DNA from: Carnegiea gigantea
Taxonomy: Eukaryota > Streptophyta > Magnoliopsida > Caryophyllales > Cactaceae
DNA length: 64,000 bases
Direction of reading: 5' to 3'
Assembly: GCA_029747015.1 (NCBI GenBank)
Contig: JAKOGI010002753.1
Location: 24,406-88,405 of the forward strand
This document shows positions 21,514-31,104 of the stretch, one piece after another. Within the stretch, counting starts at the first letter, position 1; each line of letters starts with the position of its first letter. The translations under genes and the position numbers were made by a program. The notes under the pieces were generated by a model that worked only from the letters and a program-made list of their open reading frames with translations, did no database searches and had not been told where the DNA came from.

Positions 21514-23205
21514 TGTTGAATTAGCATATTCAGTTTTGATGACAACAAACCCAAGTGTAAAATGCTCTTAAGTAATGTTGCTCTAAACAAAGTTCTCCAA
21601 ACAGGCATACACTGTTATTTTCAATATGCGTCTTAACTTGTTTGCTGAATGTTGAGAACAAGTCTTAAGAACAGGTCTCATACCTTGATGACTCACGCTC
21701 AAGTCAAGAACACCACCTCGATGAGTTGATTGTGTGTTAAGATCAGTTCTTGAACTCAAGCAATATAAGAACAACCTAGCAAATAGGCTAGGTGTTTCAA
21801 GGACAATCCAGCAAACAGGCCTTTCTGAACTCAAGCGATACAAGAAAAACCTGGCAAACAGGTTGGTCTAGGTGGTTGGGGCAGCGTATTCGTCTTGAAC
21901 AAGATGACTGGATCTACAACAAGATGTCTTGGGTAATTTAGGTTTTATTTTTTAGACTCTTGTTAATATGCCAATCTTGAAAAGTCTCTAACTAACCACT
22001 CTTGAATTGGTTGCGCTATTTGCTTCAGAACACCAAGTTTGAACAACCCTGTAAACAGGGTACCTAGGGTGTTTCTGAACTGCAACGGCCAAACCCGGTC
22101 ACTTTGGAAAACTTATTTTGGTTGGCCAAAAGCTCTAATATATTTTGATAAAATTCCAAGACAGCAATTTAAGCTGTAGGAAATCTTTTGATATGAAAAT
22201 CACTTGGGAGATTTGCAAAACTGATTTTGGAAAATATTTACCAAAACCGAAAATATTTCTCTCTTATCCTTTGGAAAGTGATTAATTCAAAATTCAAGCT
22301 GAGATTCTTTTCCAGGTATTTCACGGCTATTTTTAAGGGGAAAAGATAGTCTTTTATCCTCCAAAATCAAATCCCTACAATATTGGGAAACTCTATCCTC
22401 ATTGGATCTTTTAGCCGTTAGAATTCTCTGTGCTAAGCAAAAATCTCTCTTTGCTAAACATAGCTGATTTTATCACTTCTCCTTGTTTTTGACCGTTGGA
22501 TTTTTTGTTTAAAAACTCAACATTTCACTCCCATTCAGAAGAGAAGAAAAAACGAGAAACATACACAACATACGCAAAAAGGGAGAAGTGCAAAAGTGGT
22601 TTTTCTAGTGAGAAGAATTTTTCGAGCTACTCTTGAGAAAAGAAAAACCGAGACAAGTTGTGTTTAAGCTGAGCTTTCAAGATATTGGCATACTAGGACC
22701 TCATTGTACCTTACATCTGCTTAAATCAGAAGCACCCCCGTAAGGTGTTTTGTAACCCTGATCTTGGATCAGAAAAGTGAGTGAGTGGTCCTCAGTCGTG
22801 TGGACTTTGGACGTGTCCAATCTGGTGAGATTTGGACGTGGTGTAACCTTTCTTAGAAAAGAAGGTTACGTGGTTGCAAGTTGTAACAAGGTGTGTTACA
22901 TTTGTAACGTGTGAAGCCCGTTAGTGAAAGTGGTTAAATCCTACACGAGGTAGGTCGTGGTTTTTCACACCTCAGTTGGGCTAGAGGTGTTTTCCACGGA
23001 AAAATTGTGTGTGCTTTATTTCCGCATTTATCTTGTTGATTTTCGCCTTTGAGCAAATTGAAAACATCTGGTTCAAACAAGTCAGAAGGTTGTTTGTAAT
23101 TCAAGAACAACCTCTGCAATCAGGAGGGTGTTTGTCAGTAAGTACGCGAAAATCGAACACCACAATTCACCCCCCTCTTGTGGGTAAGTACTCCTAAATT
23201 CAACA
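21514..23205 (+). mobile_element. Sirevirus 5' LTR
   Basis: Starts TGTTGAATTAGC, ends CCTAAATTCAACA. The first 550 bp hold several short palindromes: CCTAG...CTAGG (21775-21792), AACCTG-gcaaa-CAGGTT (21848-21864) and ACCCTG-taaa-CAGGGT (22046-22061). These are the LTR members of a motif family that recurs through the whole element. Confidence 0.95.
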
Positions 23206-23207
23206 AG

Positions 23208-23220
23208 TGGTATCAGAGCA
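23208..23220 (+). other. Primer-binding site of the Sirevirus
   Basis: TGGTATCAGAGCA, initiator tRNA-Met type, two bases after the LTR end at 23205. Confidence 0.95.
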
Positions 23221-23262
23221 GGTTCTCTCACAAAAGGGCTAACACCTTGAGAGATTCTGAAG

Positions 23263-24144
23263 ATGAGTACACCACAAGGAATCCTTGAAGGGCAATCCAT
23301 TACTCGGCCACCCTATTTCAACGGCCAACATTATAGTTGGTGGAAGAATAGGATGGAGAACTATATTCAGGCAGAAGATTATGAGTTATGGATGCTCATC
23401 AAGAACGGGCCCCTTGTTCCCACCAAGGTGCTTGAAGATGGTAAGAAGGTTCCCAAGGAACCCATAGAGTTTGATGCTGAAGACTATAAGAAAATGGAAA
23501 AGAATGCTAAGGCCAAGAAGCTATTATATTTTGGCCTAGGTCCAGATGAATATACACGAATCTCGGAGTGTGAGTCAGCCCAAGAGATATGGAATGCCAT
23601 CCAAGTAGCTCATGAAGGAACAAGTCAAGTCAAACAATCACGTATTGAGCTACTCATGAGGCAATATGAGTTGTTTGATATGGGTGATCGTGAGAACGTG
23701 ATGGATATGTACACACGCTTCACCCACATAACAAACGAGCTAAAATCCCTGGGAAAATCCTTCACCACAGAAGAGCTGGTGAGGAAGATTCTAAGGATTT
23801 TGCCTCGGTCTTGGGAAGCGAAGGTGACAGCCATCCAAGAAGCTAAAGACATGAACAAGATCACCCTCAACGAGTTGATTGGCAATCTTCAAACCTATGA
23901 ACTCAGAAAGAACTCACAACAAAAAGAGGAGCAGAAGAAGGATCGTGGGCTTGCCTTGAAAGCACAAAAGGATGATGACTCTGACCTTGAGTATGAAGAG
24001 ATGGCCTTAATGACACGAAAGTTCAAGAAATTCTTCAAAAAGGTCAAAGAAAACAGCAGAAGAAAGGATTTCAGTAAATCCAGAAACACCCCCGAGAACA
24101 GTTCACAGGGTGTTTTAAATGTGGCAAACCAGATCACCTTGTGA
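23263..24144 (+). CDS. gag: Sirevirus gag, N-terminal part (capsid-like), ends by frameshift
   Basis: 293 codons from ATG 23263, the first ATG after the PBS. Residues 1-60 carry PPYFNGQHYSWWKNRM, the conserved N-terminal block of copia Gag (DUF4219-like). Residues about 60-215 form the helical UBN2/capsid region with YTRISECESAQEIWNAI and MYTRFTHITNELKSLGK. A Lys/Glu-rich stretch follows. At 24109-24111 the frame leaves the Gag reading frame just before the zinc knuckle, whose codons start at 24111 in the frame of the next ORF. A one-base deletion, or a -1 shift, would explain it. Gag is the structural protein that assembles particles and binds the RNA. Confidence 0.9.
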   Translation: MSTPQGILEGQSITRPPYFNGQHYSWWKNRMENYIQAEDYELWMLIKNGPLVPTKVLEDGKKVPKEPIEFDAEDYKKMEKNAKAKKLLYFGLGPDEYTRISECESAQEIWNAIQVAHEGTSQVKQSRIELLMRQYELFDMGDRENVMDMYTRFTHITNELKSLGKSFTTEELVRKILRILPRSWEAKVTAIQEAKDMNKITLNELIGNLQTYELRKNSQQKEEQKKDRGLALKAQKDDDSDLEYEEMALMTRKFKKFFKKVKENSRRKDFSKSRNTPENSSQGVLNVANQITL

Positions 24145-25028
24145 AAAACTGCCCTCTGCTTCGAGAAGAGCAGGAGTTCGAACAACCCAGAAAACAGGTT
24201 CGAAAACAACCTGTGAACACCTCAGGCAAAAGATTCTCGAAGGCTATGCTTGCTGCCTGGGGAGACTCTTCTGAGGATGAAGGTGAATCTGAAAGTGAAG
24301 GAGATGCTGTAGCTCTCATGGCACAAAGTGACTTAGACTCAGATGATGAATCCACAAACAGCTTGACTGATCTCAAGAACAAGGTACGTGGTCTCAATAA
24401 AGCAACTCTCGAAAAACTTTTGTATACCTTGATGGATACTTGTGTTGAATTGAAACGAGATGTCCGAGACCTAGAACTAGAAAATGAGATCCTTAAGAAT
24501 GAGAAACTTGAGGCTGAAAGAGAAATTCTAGCTTCACATCAAACCATAAATGACCTTAGGGAGACCTTGATCTTGAACGAAGTAAAATATACCACCAATC
24601 AAGCCAAGGCTGAAAAGGAAACCCTTGAGCTTAAAGAAAAGGTCGAAGTTTTGCTTGCTGAAAATAAGAACCTGTCGGCTAAAGCAAAACGCACAGAACA
24701 CGACCTTGCCACAAACAGGTTGTGGAACAAGTCCTCACAAGCCCTTGATTGGTTAAACACTCACCACAGTCGAAACAAAAAGGGACTTGGATATAAGCCT
24801 AAACGAACCGTTTACCCAATCCATAGAAAGTATGTGGGATTACCTGAAAACATTGTTTGCTTTCATTGTGGTAAAACTGGTCACTATCAATATTCATGTC
24901 CTTCAAGAAGGTATGCCATTGAAAAGAATGAAAGGTATGTGAAACAAATCTGGATTAGGAAAGATGAGCTTTATTTGTCTAAAAGAATGGGACCCAAGTG
25001 GATCTGGGTTCCCAAAACTAACCCTTGA
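24111..25028 (+). CDS. gag: Sirevirus gag, C-terminal part: two zinc knuckles and coiled coil
   Basis: The frame opens with CFKCGKPDHLVKNCP (CX2CX4HX4C, 24111-24155); the first ATG is 24141. An acidic stretch (SEDEGESESEGD) follows, then a long coiled coil (LELENEILKNEKLEAEREI onward, about 80 residues), and a second knuckle CFHCGKTGHYQYSC near 24860-24900. It closes with MGPKWIWVPKTNP and TGA 25026-25028. A long coiled coil in Gag is typical of Sireviruses. The TGA is in the same frame as pol, so gag and pol are separated by one stop codon only. Confidence 0.88.
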   Translation, partial: CFKCGKPDHLVKNCPLLREEQEFEQPRKQVRKQPVNTSGKRFSKAMLAAWGDSSEDEGESESEGDAVALMAQSDLDSDDESTNSLTDLKNKVRGLNKATLEKLLYTLMDTCVELKRDVRDLELENEILKNEKLEAEREILASHQTINDLRETLILNEVKYTTNQAKAEKETLELKEKVEVLLAENKNLSAKAKRTEHDLATNRLWNKSSQALDWLNTHHSRNKKGLGYKPKRTVYPIHRKYVGLPENIVCFHCGKTGHYQYSCPSRRYAIEKNERYVKQIWIRKDELYLSKRMGPKWIWVPKTNP

Positions 25029-25034
25029 TTTGTT

Positions 25035-27854
25035 TTGCAGGCTGAAGTGAGAGAGAACAACCCCACAAACAACCCAGCAAATAGGGTAAGAAACACCCTA
25101 GCAAATAGCTCAGAAAATAACCTTGAAAACAGGCAGCTGTGGTATGTTGATAGTGGGTGTTCGCGGCATATGACCGGAGAAAAATCAAACTTTCTCTCAC
25201 TTACAGCTTCAACCGGTGGGAGCGTGGCTTTTGGAAACGGCAAGTCTGGGACAATTGTCGGTATAGGTAGCATTGGTAAAACTCTCTCCCACTCAATTGA
25301 TAATGTGCACTTAGTTGATGGTTTAAAGCATAATTTACTAAGTGTGTCCCAACTGTGTGACAAGAACAATCTAGTGGTGTTCTCACGAACACATTGCTTG
25401 GTTGTCAATGCCAACACAGGAGACGTTGTGTTAAAGGGGAAGCGTCACAACAATGTTTACAAAGTTTGTATTTCCACACTTCTCCAAAACAACCTGACTT
25501 GTTTGAGTGCTGTGAATGGTGATATAATGCTTTGGCACAAGAGACTAGGTCATGCAAGCCTTACTCTTTTAAACAAACTTGTTTCCAAAGACTTGGTTGT
25601 TGGACTACCTTCCATTAAGTTTAATGATGACAGGGTATGTGAAGCTTGTGCAAAAGGAAAACAAGTCAGATTGTCTTTTAAATCAAAAAGGTGTGTTAGC
25701 ACTACCCGACCTCTTGAATTATTACACATTGATCTATGTGGTCCTATGAGGATAACAAGTAGAGGTGGGAAGAGGTATGTGCTTGTCATAGTGGATGATT
25801 ACTCTCGATTTACTTGGACCCTGTTCTTGGCCTCCAAGGATGAAACTTTTGAGAATTTTATTGCCCTTCTCAAAAAGGTTGAAAAGAGAGTAGGACACTC
25901 ATTGGTTAGCTTGAGGTCTGATCATGGTACTGAATTTGAAAATGCAAGTTTTACAGAATTTTGTAATACGCATGGTGTTGATCATAACTTCTCGGCCCCA
26001 AGAACACCCCAACAGAATGGGGTGGTTGAGCGCAAAAACCGCTCCCTAGAAGACATGACTAGGACAATGCTTATTGCTAGTGGTCTTCCTAGGAACTTTT
26101 GGGCAGAAGCTTTGAACACATCATGTTACATTATGAATAGATGTATGATTAGACCTATTTTGAACAAAACTCCCTACGAACTCTTCAAAGGCAGAAAGCC
26201 CAACATTATGCATTTAAGAACATTCGGTTGTAGGTGTTTTGTGCATAATAATGGGAAGGATGCTTTAGGAAAGTTTGATCCCAGGAGTGATGAGGCAATA
26301 TTTCTCGGTTATTCCTCTCACAGCAAGGCATACAAAGTCTTTAACAAAAGAACCTTGTGCGTTGAGGAAAGTGTGCATGTGCTTTTTGATGAATCTAACA
26401 CTTTGAATAAGAATGGTGCACAGGAAGAAGAGTTTGAATTAGGTCTTATCCGAAAAGAAGTGTTGCCCCATGAGAGACAAGGTAAGAACACCATGGAGAC
26501 AACAGGCCCAGAAGTTGTTCCTCAAAACGGCAGGCAAGGTGAACACCAAACAGGGGGAAACACCGTTGAACCCTGTTCGGGACCATGTTCTTCAGGAACA
26601 GGCTTACAAACAGGTGCAGAAACAGGCTCAGGAGGTGTTCGTGAGCCTGATTCTCCAAATATTCCGGCTAGAGTAGAGCATGTGTCTGTGGATCCACTTA
26701 CTCCACGACCATGGAAGCACCATAGTTCACACCCCCTTGATCAAATTCTGTCTGATATTAACAGTGGAGTGCAAACTAGGTCTAAGCTTAAGAATTTCTG
26801 TGCTTTCTATGCTTTTCTCTCTAACATTGAGCCAAAGAATGTGAATGAAGCTCTTGCAGATTCAGATTGGGTCACGGCAATGCAAGAAGAGCTCCATCAA
26901 TTTGAAAGAAACAGAGTATGGCACCTGGTACCTAAACCTGCAGAGAGAACAATCATTGGAACCAAGTGGGTGTTCCGAAACAAACTGGATGAGTCAGGAA
27001 CAGTCACTAGGAACAAGGCACGGCTGGTTGTTCAAGGGTATAACCAAGAAGAAGGGATCGATTATGAAGAAACCTTTGCACCAGTTGCTAGAATTGAGGC
27101 TATTCGAATCCTAATAGCGTTTGCAACTCATATGGAAATCAAGCTATATCAAATAGACGTGAAAAGTGCATTCCTAAATGGATACCTTAAAGAAGAGGTG
27201 TATGTCAAACAACCCCCTGGTTTTGAAAACAGTGAATTTCCTAACCATGTTTTCAAACTTGACAAAGCTCTTTATGGTTTAAAACAAGCTCCTAGAGCTT
27301 GGTATGAACGTTTGTCAAGTTTTTTACTTGAAAATAATTTTAGAAGAGGCAAGGTAGACAATACCTTGTTTCTAAAATCTAAGGGGGAACATTTATTGAT
27401 TGTCCAAATATATGTTGATGACATTATATTTGGTGCAACTCATCATGATTTATGCAATGAATTTTTAAATATGATGAGGAGTGAGTTTGAGATGAGCATG
27501 ATGGGTGAGCTTAACTTTTTCTTAGGCTTACAAATCAAGCAAACTCCAAACGGCACCATGATCCATCAACAAAAGTATATCAAGGAGCTACTTAAGCGTT
27601 TTGGGATGGAGTCGGCCAAATCCATAGACACTCCTATTTCTCCTTCAACCAAGTTGGTTATGGATGATGGGAGTCCCTCAGTTGAGGAGAAACTCTATAG
27701 GGGCATGATTGGGTCACTCCTATACCTAACCGCTAGTAGACCAGATATTGTTTTTAGTGTTGGTTTATGTGCCCGTTTTCAGTCTAATCCTAAGGAAACT
27801 CATCTTAAGGCTGTTAAACGGATACTAAGATATTTAAACATACACCCAATTTAG
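25035..27854 (+). CDS. pol: Sirevirus pol: protease, integrase, reverse transcriptase
   Basis: About 939 codons in the gag-C frame after TGA 25026-25028. There is no nearby ATG; expression should be as Gag-Pol. Numbering from 25035: protease motif [12 protein letters not shown] with active-site Asp 39. Integrase zinc finger H168, H173, C201, C204; catalytic D233, D296, E332 (35 residues between the last two). A linker of low complexity runs at about 475-570. RT starts at about 611 ([24 protein letters not shown]) and has YVDD at 793-796. The frame ends in a TAG at 27852 after RILRYLN; a one-base loss in an A run near 27836 moves RNase H into another frame. All catalytic residues are present. 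Confidence 0.93.
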   Translation: MQAEVRENNPTNNPANRVRNTLANSSENNLENRQLWYVDSGCSRHMTGEKSNFLSLTASTGGSVAFGNGKSGTIVGIGSIGKTLSHSIDNVHLVDGLKHNLLSVSQLCDKNNLVVFSRTHCLVVNANTGDVVLKGKRHNNVYKVCISTLLQNNLTCLSAVNGDIMLWHKRLGHASLTLLNKLVSKDLVVGLPSIKFNDDRVCEACAKGKQVRLSFKSKRCVSTTRPLELLHIDLCGPMRITSRGGKRYVLVIVDDYSRFTWTLFLASKDETFENFIALLKKVEKRVGHSLVSLRSDHGTEFENASFTEFCNTHGVDHNFSAPRTPQQNGVVERKNRSLEDMTRTMLIASGLPRNFWAEALNTSCYIMNRCMIRPILNKTPYELFKGRKPNIMHLRTFGCRCFVHNNGKDALGKFDPRSDEAIFLGYSSHSKAYKVFNKRTLCVEESVHVLFDESNTLNKNGAQEEEFELGLIRKEVLPHERQGKNTMETTGPEVVPQNGRQGEHQTGGNTVEPCSGPCSSGTGLQTGAETGSGGVREPDSPNIPARVEHVSVDPLTPRPWKHHSSHPLDQILSDINSGVQTRSKLKNFCAFYAFLSNIEPKNVNEALADSDWVTAMQEELHQFERNRVWHLVPKPAERTIIGTKWVFRNKLDESGTVTRNKARLVVQGYNQEEGIDYEETFAPVARIEAIRILIAFATHMEIKLYQIDVKSAFLNGYLKEEVYVKQPPGFENSEFPNHVFKLDKALYGLKQAPRAWYERLSSFLLENNFRRGKVDNTLFLKSKGEHLLIVQIYVDDIIFGATHHDLCNEFLNMMRSEFEMSMMGELNFFLGLQIKQTPNGTMIHQQKYIKELLKRFGMESAKSIDTPISPSTKLVMDDGSPSVEEKLYRGMIGSLLYLTASRPDIVFSVGLCARFQSNPKETHLKAVKRILRYLNIHPI

Positions 27855-28354
27855 CTTTATGGTATCCTAGAGGTTGCAATTTTGATCTTGTTGGATATGC
27901 TGACGCTGACTATGCTGGATTCCTAGTTGATAGAAAGAGTACCTCAGGTATGGCTCACTTTCTTGGACCTTGTTTGGTATCTTGGGCTACCAAGAAGCAA
28001 CATTCAGTTGCCATGTCCACAGCAGAAGCTGAATATGTTGCAGCAGCTTCATGTTGTGCTCAACTGTTGTGGATAAGACAACAGCTTAAGGACTTTTGTG
28101 TTGACACTGGATGCATTCCTATTTTTTGTGATAACACAAGTGCAATTAACATTGCCAAAAATCCATGTCAACATAAAAGAACAAAGCATATTGACATTCG
28201 ACATCATTTCTTGAGAGATAATGTTGAAAAGGGTTTAATTTCTATGAATTTTTGCACAACGGAAAATCAAATTGCTGATATATTCACTAAGGCACTAGTT
28301 AGAGATCACTTTGAGAGAAATAGACTGGAACTAGGGTTGGTAAGAACACCCTGA
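27855..28354 (+). CDS. pol: Sirevirus pol C-terminus: RNase H
   Basis: Continues the polyprotein one frame away from the RT. It shows GYADADYAG (first catalytic Asp), STAEAEYVAAASC (Glu), CDNTSAI (Asp) and the copia terminal signature QIADIFTKAL. Stop at 28352-28354. The first ATG (27950) lies after the first catalytic Asp, so independent initiation would give an inactive fragment. Degradation of the RNA strand during reverse transcription is its role. Confidence 0.9.
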
Positions 28355-28843
28355 GATACTTGTTTCCAAGACATGAACTAGGTTTGGTAAAAACAACCTC
28401 TACACCCTGTTCTTTCCCCTTGTTTGCAAATCTTATTAGCAACTGATGTGATTTATGTACAATGAGTGCATACACTCGAATTGCGTGCATTTTTTTTAAT
28501 TTATACAAACAGTGCAGCATAAGGGGATGTACTAAGGATCACTGGAGCAGCTCTGCCACCCCTAGTACCAATGAGTCAAATCAAGATCAAACGGCGAAGA
28601 ACAGGCAGGTATCTTGATCGAACGGAAAGAACAGGTTGTTCGATGCATATGGGAATGTGTTTTCTTTAAACCTCCTTCCTTACCAAGGCACACACCTTTA
28701 ATGTTCTCATCCGTTGCAAACCTAGAGATCTTTAAAAGATTTTGGGTGCTCTCTCTCTCTTTAAATGCCCTGTTCTCAGTTCGTCTTTTCACCTGACTTC
28801 ATCTCGCTCAAAAGCAAACCCTAATCTCTCTCCTCTAGCAACA
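28355..28843 (+). other. Sirevirus spacer between pol and the third ORF
   Basis: Non-coding, about 490 bp. It holds several members of the element's GAACA/ACAGG/AACACC motif family (28338-28440, 28597-28640) and a CT-rich stretch at about 28748-28765. A promoter or splice acceptor for the third ORF could lie here, but none is clear. Confidence 0.6.
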
Positions 28844-30721
28844 ATGGCTTCCAACAACACCTCTCACTCAAAAGCCCTGGTTCTTGCGTCCTCAATCCCT
28901 GCTCCCCCTCGCCCAATCCTGCACAAGACTTTCAGATTTTTGAAAAGCTTGTTCCTAAAGTCAGTCGGGATAGGGATGGACGATATTCCCTTCAATTATG
29001 GGAGGGAATTGGTGTTTCTTGTGGGGTCAGTTGCATGTCCCATTAAAGTAGAGTCGGAGGGTGCACCATCGGGGCCTCAAGACAAAATCTTGGAAACCCC
29101 TGAAGGGTTTAGTGATAATTTCGAACCCTGTTCTTTTGGGCTGTTTCCTAAAACAGTGCCAGAAACAGGGAAAGACTCTTTTAACGCCGTGTGTATGGAG
29201 GATCTGAATGTCGATTTCCAAGGGAATTCGAATGAGACATCAGAGGAGAGTCAGGAGAAGGATTCTCTCCCTGAGGCTGAACTCACTACTCCGGTTGCTC
29301 AAACCGGAGAGAAAAGGAAAAGGGTGAAAATAGTGGCCAGGCGCAGCAGAACGCCAAGAACAAGGCCACAACCAAGGTCTCAGCCCTCTCAAACTCCCTC
29401 TTCTCCAAAATCCTCCAAGCCTTCTCACAAATCTGCAAGAATAGCTTTTCAATCCGCTCCCCGTATCTCCAAACCCTCTGCTCCAATCATCGAGGAGATT
29501 TCCTCTTCTTCTACCGAGGGGTTCTCGAGTTCTGACTCTGAGAACACCTCTTCCAAACAGGGGACACCGGTGTTCTCCGAGTCCTCTGAAGATCAAACCC
29601 CTCAAAAATCAACCTCTAAACCTGCTGTGAAGTCCTCTCCTACAAACTCACCCCTCAAACGAAAGCCCAGAACAGCTCCCCTACCAGACGCTACCACCTC
29701 TGTTCCTCCTCCCAAACGCCCAAAGAAGTCCACTCCCTCTCCTATGTCTGACAAGCATGCGCAATTGCTTGAGCGCAATGTCGTCAGGGGGAAGGTAGTA
29801 AATGTACGTTTTTTCGAGGAATAGGGTCTGGGGGTGTTCCTGAACAAGTTGCGAGTCCAAGGCTGGCTCGACTTGTTTGCAAACACCCAGTTGGGTTGTT
29901 CTGTGCCTAAGTTGGCTGAGTTTTACGCCAACTACAGTGTCACCAAAGGGGTGGTGACAAGTTTTGTGAATGGGTAAGGCATTAAGGTTGATGCGCCCAC
30001 ACTTGGGAAAATATTAGGGGTGCCCTCACAAGGCTCTGCTGTGTATGTGAGGGAAGACAAGACTGTCCTGGCAACAGCCAGGCTCCTAGAGGTTTCCCAA
30101 CGCCTCAGTCAGAAACAGGGCCTGAGAACACCCCTCTCGGTTAAGAAGGGTGAAATGACCTCCCTGCACCAACTACTGTTTATGTTCACCATCAAGAACA
30201 TAATTCTGCGAGGTCAAGGGCGAAACTCAGCAGATGCCCTCGATCAATGTCTGGTGGACCTACTGGATCGGGAGGAACCAATAAACCTCCCTGCAATCAT
30301 GATTCGCCACATAGGGCGAATTGCGAACACCACCTGAGCCCATGATCTTGGCTATGGGTTTCTGCTGACAAGGGTGTTTGAGCACTTTGGGATAGCGCTC
30401 ACACAGAGAGTGGCGGCCCAAATCATTGATGAGATTGGGATTGACACCCTGCTAGGGTGTGGCTATGAGGTTGGCGAAGGGTCAGTCTCCAAACAGGGTC
30501 GTCGACCACCTCGACCACCTGTTTCCGGGCAATCTTCCATCAAGGTTGAGGCTGTTCTTGAGGACAATGCTCGCCTCAAGGATGAGCTCTCTGCCGTCAA
30601 GGCTGCTCTTGCTGAGGAACAAGCCCTGACCGCCAAACGCCATGAAGATTTGCTTGCCCTTCTCTCCACCCTTGCCCCCAGCATTCCTCCCCTGCAAACG
30701 AAACCACCCCCTGCTCCCTGA
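28844..30721 (+). pseudogene. Sirevirus third ORF (env-like), one frame with three in-frame stops
   Basis: I place the start at ATG 28844 because of its context AACAATGGC. A single frame of about 625 codons runs to TGA 30719-30721, broken only by TAG 29822, TAA 29975 and TGA 30335; no indel is seen. The first part is Ser/Pro/Lys-rich (about residues 140-330). After the first stop comes a globular segment (LAEFYANYSVTKGVV, then GIKVDAPTLGKILGVP) of a type found widely in plant retroelement proteins labelled envelope-like. The end is a coiled coil (LEDNARLKDELSAVKAALAE). I see no signal peptide or membrane segment, so a real envelope role is unproven. Confidence 0.75.
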
Positions 30722-31104
30722 TTGTCTAGGCTGGTCCCTAGTCTCCTCCTCCTCCTCTCTTAGTTTTGTTGTTTTGGCATTGTACTCCTTTTCTTTGCAA
30801 TGACATATCTATTTGTAATGATTTATATGCTTTTCTTGCAACCGTCCTGTTGTTCTTGCTTTTTAATGATGCCAAAAGGGGAAAGAATAGTGTAACCTAT
30901 TGACAAAGTATGACGAGTGAGCCTGACCTTGACTCGATAGGGTGGGTTGACCTCTAACTCCTTGACAAAGTATGACGAATGAGCCTGACCTTGACTCGAT
31001 AGGGTGGGTTGACCTCTAACTCCTTGTACCTACGTGAATCCCTATCAGCATTTAATTTTTTTTAATATGGACACTTGGTTTGTCATCATCAAAAAGGGGG
31101 AAAT
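30722..31104 (+). other. Sirevirus 3' spacer with two polypurine tracts
   Basis: Contains a PPT-like CCAAAAGGGGAAAGAA (30872-30887), a 62-bp tandem duplication (30901-31024) and the PPT AAAAAGGGGGAAAT (31091-31104) next to the 3' LTR. More than one PPT upstream of the 3' LTR is a reported Sirevirus trait. Confidence 0.8.
30901..31024 (+). repeat. 62-bp tandem duplication
   Basis: The unit beginning TGACAAAGTATGACGA is present twice, at 30901-30962 and 30963-31024, with a single G/A difference. It contains CTTGACTCGATAGGGTGGG. Confidence 0.95.

Noticed and set aside
24971..25417. 148-codon antisense frame in the Sirevirus gag-pol region, and others at 24134-24397 and 29240-29605
   Set aside because: Antisense shadows of gag, pol and the third ORF.
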